A DNA stretch of 64,000 bases from positions 33,307 through 97,306 of the forward strand of contig CAZPHE010000002.1 in assembly GCA_964586315.1 (NCBI GenBank), in the 5' to 3' direction. Numbering within the stretch: position 1 is the stretch's first letter; each line of letters starts with the position of its first letter. The stretch comes from CAZEER01 sp964586315. GTDB lineage: Bacteria; Fidelibacterota; Marinisomatia; Marinisomatales; UBA1611. Shown in pieces: positions 8,376 to 17,490 of the stretch. The position numbers were made by a program, and so were the translations under genes. The notes under the pieces are model-generated. The model had not been told where the DNA came from. It saw only the letters and a list, made by a program, of their open reading frames with translations, and did not search any database.

Positions 8376-9449
8376 ATGAATGAGAAAAGTACTGATATTA
8401 AATCAGTTGTAGTAAAAATTATAACTGATAAACCTGTTCGAAAAACACCTTATCAAGTTAAAGGTGTCTTTATGCGCCAATATCCTGATGAACCGATTAT
8501 TCCAATGTTGGATGGGTCATACCGTGATAAATTTTTATATCCTCGTGTCCAAGTTAAAATATTAAATGAGCAAATTTATATTATTGGAATCCACGAAGGT
8601 GTAGATACTATTTTGTCTGCAACTAAAAAATTTAAACAATTTGATTTTGGAAACATAACTTTTACAGTTCAAGATTATGATATAGAAAGATTAAACAATC
8701 AATTTATCCCGTCTGATCGTCCCTTAAGATATCGTTTTATCACTCCTTGGGTTGCACTTAATCATATGACAGGTGGAAAGTATCGGCTTTTGAGCAATAA
8801 AGAAAAACCATCATATTTAAATAAACTTTTGGGTCAAAATCTAATTTTTTTAGCAAATGAAGTTGGGATAAACATTGAAAAAGAAATTTTTTCAAAAGTT
8901 AAAGTTAAAAGCCTGTTTCCAAAACCAATTGATGAAAATAAATGGGGCGCATTTAGGGGGGAATTCAAAACAAATTTTGTTTTACCTAATTATATTGGTG
9001 TGGGTAATGGCATCACTCGTGGTTTTGGTACAATTTATAGCATGTTTAACCCAGAATCTTTTTCTTTTGATGAAACACAATTAAAAAAAGATGTAAAAAG
9101 CCAAGCTGAAGAAACCATTAATGATAAAGAAATGGAAAAAATATCAGTCTCGGATGTGCCAAAACCAAAAAGGAAACGTCTTCAAACTAAATATAATAAA
9201 GGCAAAAAGAATAAAGGAAAAAGTTTTCAAGCAGATCAAAGTTATAAAAGGGGAAAAAATTACCACAAAAGAAAACGTTCTAAATCGAAAGAGAAAGGGC
9301 ATTCTAATAATTACCGATTTCGAAAATCTGGGAATATTTTTTCAGAAGAATATGATATAGAAGAAGTTAATAATATTAATAAAGAAGGATCTAAAGACGA
9401 CCAAAGATTTAACACAGAACAACATCATAAAAAGCAACATAAGTTTTGA
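8376..9449 (+). CDS. Orphan Cas6b-like RAMP protein with basic C-terminal tail
   Basis: A 357-residue protein. Residues 1-235 resemble the Cas6/RAMP ferredoxin-fold family. A glycine-rich C-terminal loop 'GVGNGITRGFGTIYS' closes the domain after 'FRGEFKTNFVLPNYI', the pattern seen in Cas6b-type CRISPR RNA endoribonucleases. The N-terminal half has 'MRQYPDEPIIPMLDG' and 'YPRVQVKIL'. From about residue 250 the protein becomes a Lys/Arg-rich, low-complexity tail (KPKRKR, KKNKGK, KRKRSKSKEK), which suggests RNA binding. I cannot name a catalytic His with confidence. No cas gene or CRISPR array is seen nearby. The gene sits 24 bases after rho and overlaps the aminotransferase start. RNA processing or folding is a plausible role, but this is inferred. 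Confidence 0.7.
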   Translation: MNEKSTDIKSVVVKIITDKPVRKTPYQVKGVFMRQYPDEPIIPMLDGSYRDKFLYPRVQVKILNEQIYIIGIHEGVDTILSATKKFKQFDFGNITFTVQDYDIERLNNQFIPSDRPLRYRFITPWVALNHMTGGKYRLLSNKEKPSYLNKLLGQNLIFLANEVGINIEKEIFSKVKVKSLFPKPIDENKWGAFRGEFKTNFVLPNYIGVGNGITRGFGTIYSMFNPESFSFDETQLKKDVKSQAEETINDKEMEKISVSDVPKPKRKRLQTKYNKGKKNKGKSFQADQSYKRGKNYHKRKRSKSKEKGHSNNYRFRKSGNIFSEEYDIEEVNNINKEGSKDDQRFNTEQHHKKQHKF

Positions 9450-10648
9450 TTTATAAACTTTCTGAAAGAGTAAAAAAAATACAACCATCTTTTACTCTAC
9501 AAATGGCAACAGTAGCAGCTAATATGCGTTCTAAAGGGATAGATATAATTAATTTTTCTGTAGGAGAGCCAGATTTTAATACACCATCCCATATTATACA
9601 TGCTGGTCAATTAGCGATGGATGAAGGATATACAAAGTATACAGCAGGCCCCGGTATGATAGAATTTAGAAAAGCTATCTGTGAAAAACTGATGCGAGAA
9701 AATGGTATTATTTATGATCCTGAAGATATATTAGTCTCAAACGGGGAAAAACAGAGTTTATACACAGCGTGCCAGGCATTGTTTGGGCGTGGAGATGCTG
9801 TATTTGTATGTAGACCTTATTGGGTATCTTTTCCTGAGTTTATAAGACTTTCTGATGCGGAGCCGATTTTTATTAATACATTAGCACAACAGAATTTTGA
9901 ACCAGACTTTGAGAATCTTTGTTCTAAGATTAAAAACAATGTGAAAGGCATTATTATTAACTCACCATCAAATCCAACTGGTGGAATTTGGAGTGCAGAA
10001 GCAATAATTAAATTATTAAAAATTGCTAAAGATCATAATTGGGTGATTATATCCGACGAATGTTACGAACGTTTAGTTTATGAAGGAGATTTCATTAGTA
10101 CTGAAAAATTAAATCGAGATCATAGTATTAATGCATTAGTAGTTACTTGTATGAGTCTTTCAAAAACTTATGCAATGACAGGTTGGCGTATTGGTTACGC
10201 TGCAGGACCAAGAGAAATTATTAAGTCAATGTCAAAACTCCAAGGTCAGGCAACCTCTTGCGCAAATTCAATAGGTCAAATGGCTGGTATAGCAGCCTTA
10301 AAAAGTAGTCAAAAATGTGTAGAAAAAATGAAAAAATCATTTTTAGAAAGAAGAGATTTAATGGTTAATCTTTTAAATCAATTGCCAGGTGTTTCGTGTT
10401 CTACGCCTCAGGGCGCGTTTTATGCTTTTCCTGATTTTAGCTCATATTTAAATAAATTAGGTGATGGTAAGTTATTGAAAGATACTTTTGATATTTCAGA
10501 GTATATTCTACGTTCTGTTAATGTGGTTACTGTCCCCGGTGATGGTTTTGGAAGCAAGGGGCACATACGTTTTTCTTATGCCACTAGTAAAGATATAATA
10601 AAACATGGCATTGAACAAGTTGCCATTGCTTTAAAAAAAATTGTTTAA
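9446..10648 (+). CDS. Aspartate/aromatic aminotransferase, class I (PLP)
   Basis: A 400-residue fold-type I pyridoxal-phosphate aminotransferase of the AspC/PatA group found in thermophiles and many FCB bacteria. 'IINFSVGEPDFNTPSHI' is the N-terminal substrate-binding segment, 'NSPSNPTGG' contains the conserved Asn-Pro pair, and 'SDECYERLVY' carries the Asp that contacts the PLP ring nitrogen and the Tyr. 'SLSKTYAMTGWRIGY' carries the Schiff-base Lys240 and downstream Arg. The C-terminal 'GHIRFSYATS' carries the carboxylate-binding Arg. Start TTG 9446 overlaps the stop of the preceding gene, implying translational coupling. It transfers amino groups between aspartate or related amino acids and 2-oxoglutarate. 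Confidence 0.92.
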   Translation: MIYKLSERVKKIQPSFTLQMATVAANMRSKGIDIINFSVGEPDFNTPSHIIHAGQLAMDEGYTKYTAGPGMIEFRKAICEKLMRENGIIYDPEDILVSNGEKQSLYTACQALFGRGDAVFVCRPYWVSFPEFIRLSDAEPIFINTLAQQNFEPDFENLCSKIKNNVKGIIINSPSNPTGGIWSAEAIIKLLKIAKDHNWVIISDECYERLVYEGDFISTEKLNRDHSINALVVTCMSLSKTYAMTGWRIGYAAGPREIIKSMSKLQGQATSCANSIGQMAGIAALKSSQKCVEKMKKSFLERRDLMVNLLNQLPGVSCSTPQGAFYAFPDFSSYLNKLGDGKLLKDTFDISEYILRSVNVVTVPGDGFGSKGHIRFSYATSKDIIKHGIEQVAIALKKIV

Positions 10649-10662
10649 TTTAGGAGTACCCA

Positions 10663-10911
10663 ATGAAAAAAGATGTTCATCCAAGTAATTATAGATTGGT
10701 TGTATTTAAAGATACATCTTGCGAATATGCTTTTTTAACTAAGTCAACAGTAGATACAAAAGAAACAATTAAGTGGGATGATGGTAATGAATACCCTTTA
10801 TTTAAGATTGAAATTTCAAATAAATCTCATCCGTTTTTTACAGGTAAACAGAATCTTGTTGATACAGCTGGACGTATAGAAAAATTCAATAAAAAATACG
10901 GTCGTAAATAA
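10663..10911 (+). CDS. rpmE2: Ribosomal protein bL31, type B
   Basis: The 82-residue protein matches the zinc-independent (C-minus) form of bL31: 'MKKDVHPSNYRLVVFKDTSC', then 'STVDTKETIKWDDG', 'PLFKIEISNKSHPFFTGKQ' and 'DTAGRIEKFNKKYG'. The CxxC zinc motif of the type A protein is absent. A TAGGAGT ribosome site lies about 8 bases before the ATG, unlike many neighbours that lack one, as expected for a highly expressed ribosomal gene. It follows the aminotransferase by 14 bases. Confidence 0.95.
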   Translation: MKKDVHPSNYRLVVFKDTSCEYAFLTKSTVDTKETIKWDDGNEYPLFKIEISNKSHPFFTGKQNLVDTAGRIEKFNKKYGRK

Positions 10912-10986
10912 ACAAGTTGTTTTCTAATTTGGCTCTTTAAAGTTAACGCTAATCTAACTGAGTCAATTTTGTTAAAAGGCGTGAAA

Positions 10987-11061
10987 ATGAAACCAATTAC
11001 TTTCTTTTGTGAAAGTGAATTTCTAGGCAGTACAATTATATGTGCATTGAATACTTGTTAG
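10987..11061 (+). CDS. Possible 24-residue leader peptide
   Basis: ATG 10987 to TAG 11061 encodes MKPITFFCESEFLGSTIICA plus four further residues. The upstream AAAAGG is only a fair ribosome site, with a 7-8 base spacing. The stop codon abuts the 15-bp inverted repeat at 11062, a layout seen in leader-peptide or attenuation regions. Three cysteines are notable, but the frame is short and could be chance. Confidence 0.2.
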   Translation: MKPITFFCESEFLGSTIICALNTC

Positions 11062-11097
11062 ATTATTATAAATATTTCATTGAATATTTATAATAAT
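11062..11097. repeat. Perfect 15-bp AT-only inverted repeat
   Basis: ATTATTATAAATATT (11062-11076) and its exact reverse complement (11083-11097) flank a 6-base TCATTG loop. It could be a protein-binding operator or an RNA hairpin upstream of prfA. It has no GC pairs, so as a terminator it would be weak. Confidence 0.75.
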
Positions 11098-11203
11098 GCT
11101 CATCAAATATTAAACACGTCTATTTTTTGGGAGAGCACACTTTTTTATTGTATTTAATTAAAGAATCTGAATTGTGGAATAAACATATTATTGAGGTTAT
11201 AAA

Positions 11204-12271
11204 TTGAGAAAAAAACTCAATGCGATTATAGAAAAGTATAACAATCTTTCGGAAAAAATGGCAGATCCAGCTATTTTATCAAACCAAAACCAATTAACGT
11301 CAATTGCAAAAGAACATCGTTCATTAGAAAATGTTGTTAAGATAAGTAAAGCTTATATTAATGTATTAGATCAGCTGGATGAAGTGAAAGAAATGCTTAA
11401 TGAAAAAGATGACGAATTACGTAAAATGGCAGAAGAAGAACTAAATGTCTTAGGAATAAAAAAATCTAGATTTGAAGAAAAAATTAAATTATTATTATTA
11501 CCTAAAGATCCAAATGATGATAAAAATCTTATCTTAGAGATTCGAGCCGGAACAGGAGGTGATGAAGCCGCACTTTTTGCATCAGATTTATTTAGGATTT
11601 ATATGCGTTATGCAGAAAGAAAAAATTGGAATTATAAAATAATGGATTCTTCTGAAACGGGAATTGGAGGGATTAAAGAAGCAATTGTATCTATTCAAGG
11701 AAATGGAGCGTTTGGATTATTAAAATACGAAAGTGGAGTACATCGTGTTCAAAGAGTTCCTAAAACTGAAACTAGCGGTCGTGTGCATACTTCTGCTGCT
11801 ACTATTGCAGTTCTTCCAGAAGCTGAAGATGTAGATATCGAAGTAAATGATTCAGACCTAAAAATTGATACATATCGCGCGAGTGGCGCCGGTGGTCAGC
11901 ATGTAAATAAAACAGAATCTGCAATTAGAATCACCCATATACCTACGGGTATGGTAGTAACCTGTCAAGATGAATCATCACAGCATAAAAATCGAGCTGC
12001 GGCCCTGAAAGTATTAAAAGCAAGATTGCTCGTTTCTGAACAAGAAAAAGCTGCTGCAGAACGCGCTGCAGAGCGTAAAAGTTTGGTGTCAACAGGAGAT
12101 AGATCTGCAAAAATTAGAACTTATAATTTTCCACAAGGGAGAGTGACGGATCATCGAATTAATTTTACATCATATCGTTTGAATGAAGTATTAGACGGTG
12201 ATCTTAATGAAGTAATTGAAAAACTTAAAATTGCAGAACAGCAAGAGCTGATGGCTTCTGATATTTATTAG
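11204..12271 (+). CDS. prfA: Peptide chain release factor 1
   Basis: Class I release factor that reads UAA and UAG and triggers peptidyl-tRNA hydrolysis. Its 355 residues are standard. The GGQ catalytic loop is at 230-232 ('YRASGAGGQHVNKTESAIR'), and the PxT codon-recognition element appears as P-K-T in 'VQRVPKTETSGRVHTSAA'. The SPF motif of RF2 is absent, which separates it from prfB. Domain 1 is the helical 'ARxAADPA'-like N-terminus. The start is TTG 11204, supported by GAGGT at about 11192. prmC, whose product methylates the GGQ glutamine, follows 40 bases later, a common pairing. Confidence 0.97.
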   Translation: MRKKLNAIIEKYNNLSEKMADPAILSNQNQLTSIAKEHRSLENVVKISKAYINVLDQLDEVKEMLNEKDDELRKMAEEELNVLGIKKSRFEEKIKLLLLPKDPNDDKNLILEIRAGTGGDEAALFASDLFRIYMRYAERKNWNYKIMDSSETGIGGIKEAIVSIQGNGAFGLLKYESGVHRVQRVPKTETSGRVHTSAATIAVLPEAEDVDIEVNDSDLKIDTYRASGAGGQHVNKTESAIRITHIPTGMVVTCQDESSQHKNRAAALKVLKARLLVSEQEKAAAERAAERKSLVSTGDRSAKIRTYNFPQGRVTDHRINFTSYRLNEVLDGDLNEVIEKLKIAEQQELMASDIY

Positions 12272-12311
12272 AAATTATAATGTTCAACCAACAGATTGTT
12301 ATATTATAATA

Positions 12312-13166
12312 ATGTCAGAATTATGGCGTATTATTGATTTAATTAAATGGGCAGAATCCTATTTTAAAAAAAAAAATATTAGTAATCCAAAATCAGAAAT
12401 TGAATGGCTTTTATGCTCTTTATTAGGATATAGTAAGTTAGATCTTTATTTAAAATTTGAAGAACAGATAACTAAAGCTAACCTTACCATTTTACGAAGT
12501 TGGGTAAAACGAAGACTCAATAATGAACCCCTACAATATATAACTAAATCATGCTATTTTTATGGTAGAAAATTTTTTATTACACCAGATGTCCTTATTC
12601 CTAGACCAGAGACAGAACGAATAGTTGACATAGCAATAAAAAAAATAAATGAAATTAAATCCCCTCAAATTTTAGATATAGGCACAGGTTCTGGTTGCAT
12701 TGCGTCTACGTTAGCATTGGAACGCCCTGATTCTAATGTTTGGGGTATTGATATTTCACCTAATGCTATAAAAATAGCTAATGAAAATAAATCTATTTTT
12801 TTATTAAATAATGTTGAGTTTTTAATTATGAATATTTTGAAAGAGCATCCAAAAAGAAAATTTGATTTGATAGTTTCAAACCCTCCTTATATTCCAAAAG
12901 AAGATATAAGAAATCTTATGAAAGATGTGAAAAATTTTGAACCTCATATTGCCCTAACAGATCAAAAAGATGGGCTTACATTTTATAGACGTTTATCAAA
13001 AATTGGTAAAACTAATTTAAAGCTAGGAAGCTGGATAATAATAGAAGTAGGACAAGGAGATCATCCCGAAGCTTCAAAATCTTTATTTGATCAATCACAA
13101 TATTTAAATGTTTCACTTATTAAAGATTATAATGGAGACAATCGAGTATTGATTGCCCAAGTTTAA
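12312..13166 (+). CDS. prmC: Release factor glutamine N5-methyltransferase
   Basis: S-adenosylmethionine-dependent enzyme that methylates the Gln of the release-factor GGQ loop. The 284-residue protein has an N-terminal helical domain, 'YFYGRKFFITPDVLIPRPETE', the SAM loop 'ILDIGTGSGCIASTLA' (motif I), and the catalytic 'VSNPPYIPKEDI' with N190-P-P-Y193. Position directly after prfA supports the name. Confidence 0.96.
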   Translation: MSELWRIIDLIKWAESYFKKKNISNPKSEIEWLLCSLLGYSKLDLYLKFEEQITKANLTILRSWVKRRLNNEPLQYITKSCYFYGRKFFITPDVLIPRPETERIVDIAIKKINEIKSPQILDIGTGSGCIASTLALERPDSNVWGIDISPNAIKIANENKSIFLLNNVEFLIMNILKEHPKRKFDLIVSNPPYIPKEDIRNLMKDVKNFEPHIALTDQKDGLTFYRRLSKIGKTNLKLGSWIIIEVGQGDHPEASKSLFDQSQYLNVSLIKDYNGDNRVLIAQV

Positions 13167-13213
13167 ATGAAAATTAAATTGAAAATATCGTTTTAGAAAT
13201 TTTTTAAAAAACT

Positions 13214-14056
13214 ATGCAAAAGATATTTTATTATATAAAATTATTGCGCCCTTTTAATATTATTATTTCTAGCTTTGCTATGCTAACTGCTTCAGCAATT
13301 TTGGATGGCTTAAATAATACTACAACTGTTTTTTTAGTAATATTAGTTGTTGTTAATTATGCAGCAGGTGCAAATGCCCTTAATGATGCAATCGATTCTG
13401 AAATTGATTTAATCAATTGTCCCACTAGACCTATACCTAGCGGAATGATCAGCAAAAAAGAAGCATTAATAATTTCTTTTTTGTGTTTTTCATTGGGTAC
13501 CGTTTTTTGTCTTAGATTACCTGAACCAGCAAAGGTGATTGGAATAATTGTTTCTATGCCACTTTTGATACTATATAATACTCATTTAAAAGGTATGCCG
13601 TTAATTGGTAATATTGTTGTTTCTATGATTCTTGGATTATCCTTTTTATTCTGTGGTGCCGCACATGCAAAGATTAGCCCTATGTGGCTACCCATGGTAT
13701 TGGCTTTTGGACTTACGTTATTGAGAGAATTAATAAAAGACATAGCAGATCTGAAAGGTGATCTTTCTGCAGGGCTTGCTACTTTCCCAATTACCGCTGG
13801 TGTTGAAAAATCTATTAGACTGTTTATAATATTATCAATCTGTATTGGAATATTTATATTATTTCCATATTTTGATGGTAAATATGGAATTTGGTATGGA
13901 ATTATTGTATTTATAGGCGTTGAGATTCCTCTAATGATAGTTGTAGCTTTATTCATATTTAAACCAGGGATTCCATCGGCAAATCTTGGAGCTAAAATAT
14001 TAAAGGTCAGCACCTTGATGGGTCTAATTGCCATATATGCAGGATATAAATTATGA
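13214..14056 (+). CDS. UbiA prenyltransferase, digeranylgeranylglyceryl-phosphate synthase type
   Basis: An integral-membrane UbiA-family enzyme of 280 residues with 8-9 hydrophobic segments. The two metal-diphosphate motifs are clear: 'NDAIDSEID' (NDxxDxxxD) in loop 2 and 'KDIADLKGD' followed by 'GLATFPI' in loop 6. The second motif resembles archaeal DGGGP synthase (K-D-I-E-D-x-E-G-D...G...T-x-P-I) more closely than menaquinone or heme-O prenyltransferases. The probable reaction is transfer of a geranylgeranyl group to geranylgeranylglyceryl phosphate. No GGGP synthase is in the window, so the substrate is inferred and a quinone pathway remains possible. The stop overlaps dnaE. Confidence 0.78.
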   Translation: MQKIFYYIKLLRPFNIIISSFAMLTASAILDGLNNTTTVFLVILVVVNYAAGANALNDAIDSEIDLINCPTRPIPSGMISKKEALIISFLCFSLGTVFCLRLPEPAKVIGIIVSMPLLILYNTHLKGMPLIGNIVVSMILGLSFLFCGAAHAKISPMWLPMVLAFGLTLLRELIKDIADLKGDLSAGLATFPITAGVEKSIRLFIILSICIGIFILFPYFDGKYGIWYGIIVFIGVEIPLMIVVALFIFKPGIPSANLGAKILKVSTLMGLIAIYAGYKL

Positions 14057-17000
14057 TGTCAGAGTTTGTTCATTTACACAACCATTCCGATTATAGCCTT
14101 TTAGATGGTGCTCAAAGGATAGATCAATTAGTAAATACTATTGATGACCTAAATATGGATGCTGTGGCTTTGACAGAACATGGTAATATGTTTAGTGTGT
14201 TACCTTATTATAAGGAAGCTAAGCGAGCTGGAATAAAACCAATTATTGGTTGTGAAATATATGTAGCAGTTGGATCAAGATTTGAAAAAAAACCTCGAGT
14301 TGAAGGAGGTTGGGGGAATAATCATCTTATTTTGCTTGCACAAAATTATACAGGTTATAAAAATCTTATGAAATTGGTAACGGCAGGTTATTTAGATGGT
14401 TTTTATTATCGACCTAGAATTGATATCGATTTATTGCGTCAATTTAATGATGGTCTAATTTGTATGTCTGCATGTTTAAAGGGTGTGGTCCCAGAAAAAA
14501 TGCTAAATGGTGACTATGAAGGGGCAAAAAAAGAAGCACTGGTATTCTCAGAAATTTTTCCAGGACGATACTTTTTAGAGATTCAAAATCACGGGATCGC
14601 TGAAGAAGAAGCTAATATTCGCAATATGAAAAAATTATCTGATGAATTAAATCTCCCATTGGTTTGCACAAATGATGCTCACTATGCAAAGAAAGATCAT
14701 TGGGAAGCCCACGATATACATATTTGTTTAGGGACTGGTAAGGAGCGGAATGACCCGAATAGATTAAGGTATGCAACACCTGAATTTTATTTCAAATCGC
14801 AAGATGAAATGTATGCTCTATTCAAAGATTTTCCTGAATCAATCGAAAACACTAGAAAAATTGCAGATAGTATTGATATGACTTTACCTATAGGAGAATC
14901 CCACCTCCCTAATTTCCCGATTCCGGATAAAGCATTAACTAATGACCCTAATGAATATTTAAGGCAACTTAGTGAGTCAGGTGCGGAGTTAAAATATGGT
15001 GATTTAAGTCCAGAGGTAAAAAAGCGCCTAGACCATGAACTGAAAGTTATTCAAAATATGGGTTTTGCCGGATACTTTTTAATTACAGCTGATTTCGTAA
15101 AATATGCTAAGGATTCAAGTATACCAGTTGGTCCAGGACGTGGGTCTGCGGCAGGCAGTCTTGTATCATATGCTTTAGGTATTACTAGCATTGACCCCTT
15201 AAAACATAATTTATTATTTGAAAGATTTCTTAATCCAGATCGTATCAGTATGCCGGATATAGATATTGATTTTTGTATTGAACGTCGAAGCGAGGTTATA
15301 AATTATATAAAAGATCAATATGGAGAAAATTCAGTAACACAAATAATTACTTTTGGTAAAATGAAAGCAAAACAAGTTGTAAGAGATGTGGGTAGAGTGA
15401 TGGGTTATTCTTTTACAGAAGTTGATAAAATTGCTAAAGCTATCCCGAATGAATTAAATATTTCTCTTGAAAGAGCATTAGAAAAAAGTTCTGAATTAAA
15501 AAGAATGTCAGAAGGTGAATATCAAGAATTAATCACACATTCAAAAGTTTTAGAGGGAATGAATCGTCATGCATCTATTCATGCTGCAGGAGTGGTAATA
15601 GCCCCCGGTGATTTAACTGACTTTATTCCCCTATATAAATCTACAACGAATGATATTACTAGCCAGTATGATATGAAGGGCTTAGAGGAATTAGGCCTAC
15701 TGAAAATGGATTTCCTAGGTTTACGCAATCTTACAGTTATCAACAAAGCAATAAAATTAATAGAGAAAGGAGGACAATCTGTATATCTTGAAAAATTACC
15801 TTTGGATGATGAAGAGGTTTATAAATTGTTTGCCAAAGGACATACAATAGGGGTTTTCCAATTTGAATCTTCTGGTATGAGGGAGTTTTTAAAAAAACTC
15901 GAGCCTACAATATTAGGTGATTTAATAGCAATGAACGCTTTATACCGTCCAGGTCCCATGGAAAACATCGATAATTTTATTGCACGTAAACATGGTAAAA
16001 AAAATATAGTATATCCACATCCTTTGATGGAACCAATCTTAAAAGAAACTTATGGAATTATTGTATATCAAGAACAAGTAATGCAAATAGCACATGAAAT
16101 TGCGGGTTTCACATTAGCTGAAGCAGATATAATGCGCAGAGCAATGGGGAAAAAAATTAAATCGTTAATGGATGAACTAGCCTTGAAATTTGTAGTTGGA
16201 GCAGAAAAGAAGGGAATCAAGAAAAAAAAAGCAGGAGAAATTTTTTCTCTTATCGAAAAATTTGCACAATATGGATTTAATAAAAGCCATTCGACAGCCT
16301 ATGCCTATATCGCTTATCAAACCGCGTGGTTAAAAGTGCATTACCCAGCTGAATTCATGAGCGCAAATTTAACTAGTGAAATGTCAAATATCGATCGCGT
16401 AGTTGTATTAATAAATGAATGTAAAAAAATGGGTATTAAAGTAACACCACCGGATATAAATGTTTCTGTTAAAGATTTTAAACCTATTGATAACACATCA
16501 ATTTCTTATGGATTAAATGCAATTAAAAATGTTGGTTCAAAAGCTCTAGATATAATAATTAATGAAAGAGCAAAAACCGGTGCATTTATATCAATTTTTG
16601 ATCTTTGTGCTAGAGTAGATCAACAAAAAGTTAATAAACGTGTTATTGAAAGTTTGATCTTATCTGGAAGTTTTGATTCTATTGATGGTAATAGAGCTCA
16701 AAATTTTGCAGCTGTAGATGAAGCGGTTAAATATGGGCAGCAAATGCAAATTAAAAAGAATAAAAATCAAGTTGATCTTTTTGGATCTGAAGCTGACCAA
16801 GGTGCACTAATCAAAATACCTAAATTAATGCAATTAGATGAATGGTCAGAAAAAGATTCACTTGCAAAAGAATTAGAAGTTCTAGGTCTCTATGTTTCTG
16901 GGCATCCTTTATTAGAGCATGCTGAAAATCTTGAAGAATTCACTAATATTTTATTTGAAGAGGGTCAGGAGTTTTCTAGTAATGATAAGATTACGCTTGG

Positions 17001-17487
17001 TGGTATGATAACAAAAATTGTGACACGTTTTGACCGAAGAAATCGTGAAATGGCCTTTTTTGATATGGACTGTCTTGGTGGTCATGCTGAAATAGTAGTA
17101 TTCAGTGATTATTATAAGTCTTTTGAAAATTTAATTGTTGAAGGAAATGTTGTTTTTGTGAAAGGAAACCCTTCTGATACATCTGATTTTTCAGATTTAA
17201 AACTTATTTGCAATGAAATTATACCTGTAGATAAGGTTCGGGACCTACTTTCGCAAAAAATAAATATCAAATTTCCGACAGGTTCAGTTGAACCAACTGA
17301 TATTGATGAATTAATGATAATATGTAAAGAGTATCGTGGAAATTGTAAATTGATTTTTCATTTGCCAAATGCAAAGTCCACCCGCCCTTTGAAAGTTTTA
17401 GCCCACAATATTCTAGTTTCATCAGAAAGTAATTTTTTAAAAAAACTTAGATCCAAATATGGTAAGGATAATATTTGGGTAGAATAG
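14053..17487 (+). CDS. dnaE: DNA polymerase III alpha subunit
   Basis: Replicative C-family polymerase of 1144 residues (standard DnaE1 length about 1150). The PHP domain begins with 'FVHLHNHSDYSLLDGAQ'. 'GPGRGSAAGSLVSYAL' and 'PDIDIDFCIERR' (Asp at about 402 and 404) mark the polymerase active site. 'FGKMKAKQVVRDVGR', 'HAAGVVIAPG', 'NALYRPGPM' and 'FNKSHSTAYA' are conserved palm and finger segments. A tandem helix-hairpin-helix region and an OB domain ('KITLGGMITKIVTRFDR') follow. ATG 14053 overlaps the UbiA stop, and a second ATG at 14056 is equally possible. dtd follows 3 bases after the stop. Confidence 0.98.
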   Translation: MMSEFVHLHNHSDYSLLDGAQRIDQLVNTIDDLNMDAVALTEHGNMFSVLPYYKEAKRAGIKPIIGCEIYVAVGSRFEKKPRVEGGWGNNHLILLAQNYTGYKNLMKLVTAGYLDGFYYRPRIDIDLLRQFNDGLICMSACLKGVVPEKMLNGDYEGAKKEALVFSEIFPGRYFLEIQNHGIAEEEANIRNMKKLSDELNLPLVCTNDAHYAKKDHWEAHDIHICLGTGKERNDPNRLRYATPEFYFKSQDEMYALFKDFPESIENTRKIADSIDMTLPIGESHLPNFPIPDKALTNDPNEYLRQLSESGAELKYGDLSPEVKKRLDHELKVIQNMGFAGYFLITADFVKYAKDSSIPVGPGRGSAAGSLVSYALGITSIDPLKHNLLFERFLNPDRISMPDIDIDFCIERRSEVINYIKDQYGENSVTQIITFGKMKAKQVVRDVGRVMGYSFTEVDKIAKAIPNELNISLERALEKSSELKRMSEGEYQELITHSKVLEGMNRHASIHAAGVVIAPGDLTDFIPLYKSTTNDITSQYDMKGLEELGLLKMDFLGLRNLTVINKAIKLIEKGGQSVYLEKLPLDDEEVYKLFAKGHTIGVFQFESSGMREFLKKLEPTILGDLIAMNALYRPGPMENIDNFIARKHGKKNIVYPHPLMEPILKETYGIIVYQEQVMQIAHEIAGFTLAEADIMRRAMGKKIKSLMDELALKFVVGAEKKGIKKKKAGEIFSLIEKFAQYGFNKSHSTAYAYIAYQTAWLKVHYPAEFMSANLTSEMSNIDRVVVLINECKKMGIKVTPPDINVSVKDFKPIDNTSISYGLNAIKNVGSKALDIIINERAKTGAFISIFDLCARVDQQKVNKRVIESLILSGSFDSIDGNRAQNFAAVDEAVKYGQQMQIKKNKNQVDLFGSEADQGALIKIPKLMQLDEWSEKDSLAKELEVLGLYVSGHPLLEHAENLEEFTNILFEEGQEFSSNDKITLGGMITKIVTRFDRRNREMAFFDMDCLGGHAEIVVFSDYYKSFENLIVEGNVVFVKGNPSDTSDFSDLKLICNEIIPVDKVRDLLSQKINIKFPTGSVEPTDIDELMIICKEYRGNCKLIFHLPNAKSTRPLKVLAHNILVSSESNFLKKLRSKYGKDNIWVE

Positions 17488-17490
17488 CTG

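Larger units (their letters stand above)
10912..11203. other. Leader region upstream of prfA
   Basis: About 290 bases without a large gene. It contains a 24-codon open frame (10987-11061) whose stop touches a perfect AT-only inverted repeat (11062-11097). Next comes a stretch with GAGGT at about 11192-11196, which serves as the prfA ribosome site. No tRNA is visible. A promoter for prfA probably lies here but I cannot place it confidently. Confidence 0.5.

Noticed and set aside
8875..9360. Plus-strand frames of 69 and 79 residues inside the Cas6-like gene
   Set aside because: They lie in another frame of the basic tail, with low-complexity content and no ribosome site.
8376..9449. A CRISPR-Cas locus
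   Set aside because: Only a Cas6-like protein is found. No repeats, leader, Cas1/Cas2 or effector genes are visible in the window.
13582..14034. 150-residue open frame on the minus strand
   Set aside because: It lies entirely within the UbiA gene, is rich in Ile/Asn typical of an antisense shadow, and has no ribosome site or family features.
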